Part shown: positions 7,372 to 12,857 of the stretch, piece by piece
How the letters are laid out: each line of letters begins with the position of its first letter
How positions within the stretch are numbered: position 1 is the stretch's first letter
Assembly: GCA_947466555.1 (NCBI GenBank)
Contig: CANIFK010000064.1
Coordinates: 1 to 12,857, forward strand
Direction of reading: 5' to 3'
DNA from: Acidobacteriota bacterium
GTDB lineage: Bacteria; Acidobacteriota; Terriglobia; Bryobacterales; Bryobacteraceae
DNA: 12,857 nucleotides
Position numbers and translations under genes: made by a program
The notes under the pieces: model-generated
Seen by the model: only the letters and a program-made list of their open reading frames with translations
Databases searched by the model: none
Told to the model about the DNA's origin: nothing

Positions 7372-7398
7372 GTTGGGGTGCTTCCCATAGGCTCCAAC
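7372..7398 (+). terminator. Weak hairpin after the giant gene
   Basis: GTTGG at 7372-7376, immediately after the TAG, pairs with CCAAC at 7394-7398. Only TTTAG follows, so it is a poor intrinsic terminator. The stem is 5 bases and could be chance. Confidence 0.2.
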
Positions 7399-7427
7399 TT
7401 TAGACTTGGATCGTTCCGCCGTACCCT

Positions 7428-8499
7428 TTACTGGCCCCCAATCCTTCGCCAAATCCACTCGAAGGGCCCGTGCGCAAACCGTTGCAACCACCAACGAGAC
7501 CACAAGACTTGAGCGGCGAAGATTGCGAGGCTCACAGCGGCTCCAAACAGGTGGCTGTGCTTTCCCTGCATCCCCCCAAAGAGAGGATCGAACAACATGC
7601 GCAGGATGACCCATTGAGTCAAGAAGTTCGTCAGAGCCATACGCCCGGCGGGAGCAAGCCAAGTGAGTTGTCCGGCCAGCCTGAAGACCGACGCAGCGTA
7701 GCCGATTGCCATGGCGTCGTTGCTGAGCAACATTACGAAAGCGGCCCACTGCTTTCGAAACTAGTCCGCCGTTCGATACGCTCAGGCCCAGGAACTGCGG
7801 CAAGACTGTACCAGTGAAGCCGAGCGCGAGGCCGAGCCACATCGCATACTTTAGCCACCGCTCCTCTGATGGCGATGTCCAGGATTCAAGTACGTTTGAC
7901 TTAGCTACGTAGAGTCCGAAGATGAACATGACTAGAACTTCGTTCATACGCATTAGATAGTAGGCTGGCGACGATAAGCCGAGGAGAGTACCGGCAACGT
8001 TCGACCGCACCGAATCGAGAAAAGTCGCCCGCCCGCCAACGCCGTGGAGTGAGATGCCGAAGGCTTCGCACAGTGGCCGATCGAACGATGCAAGTATCAA
8101 GAAAAAGGCCGCCAGAAAAAGGAGCCTCCGTTGGGATGCGTGTCGAAACAAATAGACCACGCAGCCGAGGATGGAGTAGCGAACGAGGATCTGGTTTCCA
8201 TCAAAAAGGATCAACAGCACGAGCCCAAACAGGAACAACCCAGCCATCCGTCTGAGATGGCGCGTCCAGGTCAGCCCATTGACTAGCTGAATGCCGATCC
8301 CGATGCCAAAGAGCAAAGAGAATACCGGCCAGAACTTGTTTGAGAAGAGCAATTCCTTCGCTACCCTGACGGCGATATCCGCCTGAGTAGGGCGAGCGCC
8401 AAGATAGCCAGAGACATTGACGGCGAGGACACCAAAAAGAGCGAACCCTCGAACAACGTCCAGCGCGAGAATTCGCCTGGGGTTGCTCGAAGGGTTCAT
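7428..8499 (-). pseudogene. DUF418/YeiB-like multi-pass membrane protein, frameshifted
   Basis: From the ATG at 8497-8499 the frame encodes a typical DUF418-family N-terminus (RILALDVVRGFALFGVLAVNV, residues 9-29) and several hydrophobic helices down to FLGLSVSNGG near 7770. It then turns into non-membrane sequence that runs, without family resemblance, into the 3' end of the giant gene. A second frame, offset by one base, takes over at about 7755-7765. It continues with FRKQWAAFVMLLSNDAMA and the characteristic end including GRMALTNFLTQWVI and FGPFEWIWR-like residues (here HGPFEWIWR), stopping at TAA 7428-7430. The rejoined protein would be about 356 residues, slightly short of the roughly 380-420 usual for this family of inner-membrane proteins of unknown role. 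A one-base indel near CTAGTTTCGAAAG explains the break. It is either a recent pseudogene or a sequencing error; both halves look otherwise undamaged. Base composition is less GC-rich than the flanking genes. Confidence 0.8.
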
Positions 8500-8646
8500 T
8501 CAACAAGTAGACACTATTTCCGGCGAGAAGTTCCTTGGGTTGCATCCCACTGCCAACAGAGGAGGCAGGAGCGGCCGGGAATTCCTGCCGATCACGTTTC
8601 TGGGCGCTGGGAACTTTCTGCATTCGGATGGTGTCAACATTGCCAC
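8500..8646. other. Intergenic region between the DUF418-like and ankyrin pseudogenes
   Basis: This is the divergent gap between the two broken genes, so it should hold the remains of both promoters, but I see no convincing -35/-10 pair. It contains one perfect 7-base inverted repeat, GGCAGGA (8564-8570) and TCCTGCC (8583-8589), with a 12-base loop and no T-tract. I find no intact gene. Confidence 0.4.
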
Positions 8647-9217
8647 ATGAGGTTCCGGCCGTGTGTTCTGATGATCCCCATCCTCAGCGTCCTACACGCA
8701 CAACAACATCCTTCCGTGATCGATGCGGTCGGGCGCGAAGCCTGGCATGTACGCGTGCCTTGCGTGCGGCGCCGATGTAGTGAAACTGCTGTTGGATTGA
8801 GGAACTGACGTGACCTTACACGCCGACGGCGGCAGGAAGACACGATTCATGGACCACGGACAGACGGCTCTGACAATCGGTGCAAGCTGTTTCATTGCCA
8901 GGCGGAGGGCCAGCGTCGTGCCTGAGCGAGGCATGCCGGAGAACTATGTTCAAAAGGAGCTTGCCGCTCCGCTCGAAATTGTCAGGAATTTGATTCGTCG
9001 CGGTGCGAGCGTCACTGGATCGGATGCTGATGGCGTACTCCGCTCATTTGGCCGAAACGCTCGGGCAGGTCAGGCCGAACAGTTTGTGATGTCAGGTGGC
9101 ATTGAATATGCCAATCATCGATTGCATCTGGGGAGAACGACGCAGCGAAAAGGTGACCAGATGGAAATGACAGATTGCGGGCTTGGCGGCGTCACTCCGG
9201 TGTGGCGCCGCGTGTAA
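8647..9217 (+). pseudogene. Remnant of a secreted ankyrin-repeat protein
   Basis: The ATG at 8647 starts a good signal peptide: basic MRFR, a hydrophobic core VLMIPILSVL, and a likely signal-peptidase site after HA, followed by QQHPSVIDAVG. That frame is soon lost. One base over, ankyrin consensus appears: MYACLACGADVVKLLLD (8747-8797), then an in-frame TGA (8798-8800), then GTDVTLHADGG and DHGQTALTIGAS. A further repeat reads APLEIVRNLIRRGASVTGSDADG (about 8967-9035). A fainter one, AGQAEQFVMSGGIEYAN followed by HLGRTT, comes after it. The spacing and the LEIVRNLIRRGA / VVKLLLD..GTDV motifs fit the ankyrin pattern of about 33 residues. A frameshift, a stop codon and eroded repeats indicate a degraded gene rather than a sequencing error. 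Secreted ankyrin proteins mediate protein-protein contacts; no specific role can be given. The frame ends inside the start of the alpha/beta hydrolase gene. Confidence 0.6.
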
Positions 9218-10122
9218 AGGGGATTACCCTCGTCTTTTCCGTGGCATTTTTGCTCGCGGGGTGGATCCTGACTATCGAGGGGCATTTCGTCCGCCGGCAT
9301 GTCCGGATCGACGCGCATCGCGCGACTGAGGTGGCCAACAAGTTTGATTCATCCTGGCAAGACGTGGCGATTCTGGCGTCGGATCGAGTGTCATTGCAGG
9401 GCTGGCTTTTCACGCCGCGCCTCCGGAATGGCCGGGCTATTTTGTTCGTTCACGGACGGGGCGGAACCCGGCAGCACATGCTCCACAGCGCCGAAGCATT
9501 CCTGGGGGCCGGATACACATGCCTTCTCATTGATCAGCGCGGCAGTGGCGGTTCGGGTGGCGTTTTCTCGTACGGCGTGCATGAACCGTATGACCTGGCG
9601 AACTGGGCCCGCTGGCTACGCGCGCGCCCGTGGATTTCGTTCGTATACGGGCATGGAGGGTCGCAGGGCGCTACAACGTTGATCCAGAGTTTAGGTGCCG
9701 ATTCACCGTTGGACGGATTAGCCGTCGTAAGCGCGGGACTCGGCATAATCAGCCATCCTTACGACTTTGTTGGCACCCAGTTGGGCGTTTCCGAACGGAC
9801 GGCGCAATGGATCTCGTGGCCGCTGATTGAGCCGACCTTTGCTTGGATACAGCGAAGGCACGGCTTCAATCTGAGGCAGTCCGTTTCCGGTCTTGACGCA
9901 ATTCGCTCGACGGCGGTGCCTGTCCTGATTATCAAGGGCGCGGAGGATCGGAACACTCCATTGAGCGGCGCGATGCAACTGCGGGATGCAAATCCGGGTA
10001 AGGTCGACCTGATCGTGATTCCACATGCCGATCACGAGTGGTTCTCCAATGGCAAACCGGAAGTCATTGGGCGAACTCTCGCCTGGTTCGAGGCGCACGG
10101 GCCTGCGTTGCACAGCCATTGA
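9175..10122 (+). CDS. Membrane-anchored alpha/beta hydrolase
   Basis: The 315-residue protein has an N-terminal hydrophobic segment (about residues 16-33, GITLVFSVAFLLAGWILT), suggesting an inner-membrane anchor with the catalytic domain outside the cytoplasm. The fold motifs are present: VHGRGGT (92-98) as the oxyanion-hole region, DQRGSGGSGG (120-129), nucleophile elbow GGSQG (161-165) with S163, acid D258 in KGAEDRNTP, and H287 in PHADHEW. The triad is therefore complete, and the family includes esterases and peptidases. It resembles the YqkD/BAAT-type hydrolases with a central nucleophile motif, but the substrate is unknown. The start is uncertain: the frame is closed by a stop at 9154-9156, and only TTG at 9175 or GTG at 9202 lie upstream of the anchor. 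Neither has a strong ribosome-binding site. The 5' end overlaps the ankyrin remnant, so the original start region may have been remodelled. Confidence 0.85.
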   Translation: MRAWRRHSGVAPRVKGITLVFSVAFLLAGWILTIEGHFVRRHVRIDAHRATEVANKFDSSWQDVAILASDRVSLQGWLFTPRLRNGRAILFVHGRGGTRQHMLHSAEAFLGAGYTCLLIDQRGSGGSGGVFSYGVHEPYDLANWARWLRARPWISFVYGHGGSQGATTLIQSLGADSPLDGLAVVSAGLGIISHPYDFVGTQLGVSERTAQWISWPLIEPTFAWIQRRHGFNLRQSVSGLDAIRSTAVPVLIIKGAEDRNTPLSGAMQLRDANPGKVDLIVIPHADHEWFSNGKPEVIGRTLAWFEAHGPALHSH

Positions 10123-10127
10123 TACGA

Positions 10128-10149
10128 ATCGGCATGAAAGCCTGCCGAT
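10128..10149 (+). repeat. Stem-loop just after the hydrolase gene
   Basis: ATCGGCA (10128-10134) and TGCCGAT (10143-10149) form a perfect 7-base stem with an 8-base loop, starting 5 bases after the hydrolase stop codon. There is no T-tract behind it, so it may protect or trim the 3' end of the message rather than end transcription by itself. Confidence 0.4.
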
Positions 10150-10181
10150 GCCTCCGCTGTTCGTGGACGCTGGTGCGGTAG

Positions 10182-10228
10182 CCCATAAGCGTTTCCCATT
10201 TCCACTGGCCAAGGTTAACGCTTATGGG
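10182..10228. repeat. Perfect 12-base inverted repeat
   Basis: CCCATAAGCGTT (10182-10193) is the exact reverse complement of AACGCTTATGGG (10217-10228), with 23 bases between. A perfect 12-base match this close is not expected by chance in a 240-base gap. It lies between two convergent genes. It could act as a two-way transcription stop, or be a small palindromic mobile element or its remnant. No run of T follows on either side. Confidence 0.6.
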
Positions 10229-10312
10229 GAGCGGGCGGTGCTCACTTTTCGCGCTTTGCTGACTTCGCTTCTCGCCTTTTTCGGCGGCGGGGGCGGGCGT
10301 GGGTTGTTTTTT

Positions 10313-10336
10313 GGGGACACGCTGAAGCATGTCCCC
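10313..10336. repeat. GGGGACA stem with a TGAA tetraloop
   Basis: GGGGACA (10313-10319) pairs with TGTCCCC (10330-10336). Inside, a C/A mismatch is followed by GC pairing with GC around a TGAA loop, giving a compact REP-like hairpin. A run of six T (10307-10312) precedes it on the plus strand, which is the wrong side for termination of either neighbouring gene. It lies 27 bases beyond the lipoprotein stop codon. Confidence 0.45.
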
Positions 10337-10362
10337 GGAGGGGGGTCCTGCTGCGTGGGTGG

Positions 10363-11700
10363 TTACTTGCCCACACCTTGTAAGCAGTGGAGGGCGGTTT
10401 TGGAGGTTACCAGCAGGTGGCCGGACTCATTTAGAATCGGTGGGCTGGTTAGGGTTTCGTTGGGGAAACAATGGACTTTGCGGCGGTCGCCTTTGGCGTC
10501 ATAAGCTACGACGCAGGCGCCTTCGGACACCAGGAGTTGGCCGTCTCCGGAGATGGCGGCGCCTCCTACTGCTCCCTCCGCGGTGCGGCTCCAGCGGAGC
10601 TTTCCGTTTTCGCCGACGGCGTAGATCTGCGGGCCGGCCAGTTGGTAGACAGTGTGGTCGTAACCGACGATCGGCGGGGTTTCCAGTACAATTCCGGGGC
10701 CGGGGAGGGTGAAGTCATAGGCGATTTCGCCCTTCGGGCTGATCTTCCAGACGTGGTTCGTTCCACCTGCCGCCACCGCCATGTAGGTGTTGCCGGCTTC
10801 GTCGAGGGAGAGGCCTTGGGGATCGAAGTTGCCTTCGAGGATCTCGGTGACTTGGAGGTCCCAGGTCATGCGGTAGAACTCGTTCCTGGCCGCGGCTACG
10901 ATGGTCGGGCCGGCGGTTGCCATTTGTACGCCGAGCTCCTTGATGTACAGCTCACCGACCTGGCTGCTGCTGGATAGAAAGCCGAAACTATCCGCCTTCG
11001 GAGGCATGCCGAGATCGATGATTTCGACGCGGGAGTTCTCCGCCTTTTTGCGCCCGTGGGGGTCGAGGGCTCGCTCCCAGCCTAGGATGAGAAGCCGGCC
11101 GCCGTGGCGGGTTAGGAAGGCCCTCGTATACACATCGCCTTGGCCGGGGAGGTACTTGAAAAGCTCCTTGCCGTCGGCCAGGCGGCGCACGGAGAGATGG
11201 GCGGAGGTGTAGTGGGTGATGAAGCCTTTGAGCGCTTGATCGATGACGATGGGGCCGCCGCCGAGACGGTCGTTGGAGATTGAACGGCCGGTGGCCGCGT
11301 CGACCAGGTGCCACTGGCGGCCGTGGACGATGGCGCGGTCGCCAATGGCGAGAACGAACCGGGCTGGCATGGCGGGATCGAGGGGCAGGTTCCAGAGGGG
11401 CTTCCATTCGTTCGTGCCGAGGGCGGCGGGGAGGCGGGAGTTCTGGCTTTCGTTGGCGAAGGGACGGGTGTAGCCGGGACCGGCGACGGGGGTGGCGGAT
11501 GGCGTCGCGACGGGGGAGCCGGGACGAAGCGGATGGCGGGGGGCGTTGATGGGAGATTTGGTCAGGCCATGGATGTTGGTGAGCTGGATCATCTTCTTGG
11601 CTCCTGCGGATTCTTTGGCGACGGTGGACTGCGCGCCGGCGTCGCAAGCGGCGAGGAAGAGGGCGCAGGCGGCGAGGGCCGCGCGGGCCGGGCAGGTCAT
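10363..11700 (-). CDS. Lipoprotein with PQQ-like beta-propeller
   Basis: The 445-residue protein starts with a lipoprotein signal peptide: hydrophobic ALAACALFLAAC with lipobox LAAC and the lipidated cysteine at position 19. Asp follows at +2, which in E. coli retains lipoproteins in the inner membrane. A low-complexity, proline-rich linker (about 45-80) leads to a region of about 340 residues with repeated beta-strand patterns typical of a propeller. Examples are GPQIYAVGENGKLRWSRT (356-373), GDGQLLVSEGACVVAYDAKG (385-404) and NESGHLLVTSKTALHCLQ (424-441), which fit PQQ-like (WD40/YVTN-type) blades. No PQQ enzyme active-site residues are evident, so it is likely a binding or scaffold protein outside the cytoplasm. 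Its ATG overlaps the stop of the protease-like gene upstream as ATGA, and no ribosome-binding site is visible, which points to translational coupling. The ligand is unknown. Confidence 0.82.
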   Translation of the reverse strand: MTCPARAALAACALFLAACDAGAQSTVAKESAGAKKMIQLTNIHGLTKSPINAPRHPLRPGSPVATPSATPVAGPGYTRPFANESQNSRLPAALGTNEWKPLWNLPLDPAMPARFVLAIGDRAIVHGRQWHLVDAATGRSISNDRLGGGPIVIDQALKGFITHYTSAHLSVRRLADGKELFKYLPGQGDVYTRAFLTRHGGRLLILGWERALDPHGRKKAENSRVEIIDLGMPPKADSFGFLSSSSQVGELYIKELGVQMATAGPTIVAAARNEFYRMTWDLQVTEILEGNFDPQGLSLDEAGNTYMAVAAGGTNHVWKISPKGEIAYDFTLPGPGIVLETPPIVGYDHTVYQLAGPQIYAVGENGKLRWSRTAEGAVGGAAISGDGQLLVSEGACVVAYDAKGDRRKVHCFPNETLTSPPILNESGHLLVTSKTALHCLQGVGK

Positions 11701-12857
11701 GGTAGCGGGTGCACCGTCGCACCCGGAATGAGGCGTTGGACGATGGGGACCCAGTCGGCGGCGGTGACGGCGGTGGGACTGGGGGAGACGGCGGAGAGAT
11801 CCTTATCCGTCCCGAAGATCATAGAGGGGAAATGACGGATGAAGAGTCCGTCCATGTTGGCGTTGGAGCCGGCGAGGTTGATGTCGAGTATCTCCGGGCT
11901 GGCGACTTGCCAGGCGGCGGAGGCGGGGGCGATCGTCAAGTCGACATTGACCTGGTAGTCGTAGCCGAAGCGGCCAATCATTTTCAAGGCGTTTTCCTGA
12001 TCGCCGTCCTTGGGGGGCGGGCTGGGATCGTTGGGGTAATTGAAGACGGCGGACTGGGGCACGGCCTGAATGAGGCACCGGCGGAAGGTGACGGTTTGGG
12101 CACCGAGATTGAGAGAGCCGGCGGCGTACCACTTGTTGTTCATGATGAGGCGGACCGCGGCATTGGCGCGGGCGAGGAGGTCCTGCCGGACGGTTGTCTC
12201 GATACCAAGATCCGGGGAATCGGGAAGGAAGAAGGCGATTTTGACGTCGATGACGAGGATGCCATCGAATGGGCCGTTGGGCGGGCCGCCACCGAGGAGG
12301 CGCTGGCTGTAGTGATCCTTGCCGAGGGCGTAGAGGTACATGTCGAACGAGCGGGCCTTATTGGCGCGGGCGTGGACGGACTGGGCGACGGGCCAGCAGT
12401 AGTGGGTACGGCCGGCGGCGGCCTGGGCGTGTTCGGGGAGGAAGTAATCGGGATAGTCGGGGCCGAGGGCGACCTGCATGTTCTGGCCCGTGATTTGGCG
12501 GACGAACTCGGCGTTGTGCCAGAAGTAGCGGTTCCGCATGAATTTGTTGCCGTTCATCATGCCGGAATCGGGGCGGGAGAAGCGGTCGGTTTCGTCGCGG
12601 CCGTCGGGTTCGTAGGGATCGCCGGGGGTATTCCAGCCGAAGCTCATATGGTCGTAGGAGCCGGCGTTCCAACGTTCGTTGTATTCGTCGGGGAGGCCAC
12701 TCATGTGTCCGGTTTCGTGGGCGGAGGTGAACCAGAGCTGCATGGAGGGATTGGGGTTGGCGGCCGATTCGGTTTGGAAGTTGGTGTTGCCGGAGTCGCC
12801 GTTGCCGAGTTGACTGCCGCGGTTGTCGCGGCCGCCGGTGGAGATCTGGAGGGCGAA
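11697..12857 (-). CDS. Metzincin-like zinc-protease homologue (5' end outside window)
   Basis: The frame is open to the right edge, giving 386 residues of the C-terminal part; an ATG at 12743 is internal, because the 38 codons before it remain open. The key motif is HETGHMSGLPDEY at residues 47-59 of the visible part: HExxH with a following GLPD, the metzincin-style pattern HExxHxxGxxH/D with Asp as the third ligand. About 50 residues later, SGMMNGNKFMRNRYF has the look of a Met-turn (M100/M101). The rest, about 260 residues, contains a segment on binding or structure that I do not recognise. The N-terminal visible part is rich in Gly, Asn, Ser and Gln, like a linker. Metzincins are usually secreted; the signal peptide, if any, would be beyond the window. 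It is the first visible gene of an operon with the lipoprotein. Whether it is an active protease is unproven, since only the motif supports it. Confidence 0.75.
   Translation of the reverse strand, partial: FALQISTGGRDNRGSQLGNGDSGNTNFQTESAANPNPSMQLWFTSAHETGHMSGLPDEYNERWNAGSYDHMSFGWNTPGDPYEPDGRDETDRFSRPDSGMMNGNKFMRNRYFWHNAEFVRQITGQNMQVALGPDYPDYFLPEHAQAAAGRTHYCWPVAQSVHARANKARSFDMYLYALGKDHYSQRLLGGGPPNGPFDGILVIDVKIAFFLPDSPDLGIETTVRQDLLARANAAVRLIMNNKWYAAGSLNLGAQTVTFRRCLIQAVPQSAVFNYPNDPSPPPKDGDQENALKMIGRFGYDYQVNVDLTIAPASAAWQVASPEILDINLAGSNANMDGLFIRHFPSMIFGTDKDLSAVSPSPTAVTAADWVPIVQRLIPGATVHPLP

Larger units (their letters stand above)
10123..10362. other. Convergent intergenic region between hydrolase and lipoprotein genes
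   Basis: These 240 bases hold three inverted repeats (10128-10149, 10182-10228, 10313-10336) and a low-complexity G-rich stretch with short T runs (about 10277-10316). Both neighbouring genes end here, so the region probably contains the transcription stops for both, but no classical hairpin-plus-T-tract terminator is present. I see no credible protein-coding gene in it. Confidence 0.5.

Noticed and set aside
7162..7740. C-terminal part of the first DUF418 frame as a genuine protein tail overlapping the giant gene
   Set aside because: After the frameshift the sequence loses membrane character, while the other frame carries the true family C-terminus.
8564..8589. GGCAGGA/TCCTGCC inverted repeat as a terminator
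   Set aside because: The stem is 7 bases with a 12-base loop, has no T-tract, and lies between divergent starts, where a terminator is not expected.
10025..10504. Plus-strand frame crossing the convergent intergenic region
   Set aside because: It overlaps the end of the hydrolase and the end of the lipoprotein gene, runs through inverted repeats, and has no recognisable motif.
11308..11835. A 175-codon plus-strand frame opposite the lipoprotein gene
   Set aside because: It has low-complexity Gly/Ala/Arg content and lies opposite a gene with a lipobox and propeller motifs.

Overview
The window is bacterial chromosome of high G+C content, with compact genes, single-base or 4-base overlaps between some of them, and housekeeping genes (folD, coaE). 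The protein style and overall architecture suggest an acidobacterium of the Solibacter/Bryobacter type, or something similar. That is an impression from sequence style, not a database result. There are no rRNA genes, tRNA genes, CRISPR arrays or recognisable transposase genes.

Layout. (1) Positions 1-1370, plus strand: the end of a DinB-superfamily protein, followed 42 bases later by a LysR-type regulator. The regulator carries the complete OxyR peroxide-sensing signature at OxyR numbering (T100, H198, C199, R201, D202, C208). (2) Positions 1365-4014, minus strand: a tightly overlapped folD - coaE - membrane-anchored HtrA-like protease cluster, which ends tail-to-tail with the oxyR-like gene in a 6-base overlap. 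(3) Positions 4066-7371, plus strand: one 1101-residue gene that strings together a dead-looking GT2 domain, an intact GT2 domain, a degenerate methyltransferase, another intact GT2 domain and a C-terminal methyltransferase. This is the most unusual gene here. (4) Positions 7372-9217: a decayed block with a frameshifted DUF418/YeiB-like membrane protein on the minus strand and the remains of a secreted ankyrin-repeat protein on the plus strand. (5) Positions 9175-10122: an apparently intact membrane-anchored alpha/beta hydrolase. (6) Positions 10123-10362: a convergent intergenic region with three inverted repeats. (7) Positions 10363-12857, minus strand: a two-gene operon, with a metzincin-like zinc-protease homologue (running off the right edge) upstream of a lipoprotein with a PQQ-like beta-propeller, joined by an ATGA overlap.

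How parts fit together. The DinB and OxyR-like genes could form a redox or electrophile-response pair. folD (one-carbon metabolism) and coaE (last step of CoA synthesis) are housekeeping genes co-transcribed with an envelope protease. The giant glycosyltransferase/methyltransferase stands alone, outside any visible glycan cluster. The protease homologue and the lipoprotein look like an exported pair.

One signal that crosses genes is base composition. The plus strand is C-rich to the left of about 4.04 kb and G-rich to the right, whichever strand the genes lie on. The switch falls in the 51-base divergent gap between folD and the giant gene. The 7.4-10.2 kb block is nearly balanced and less GC-rich, which fits acquired or decaying DNA.
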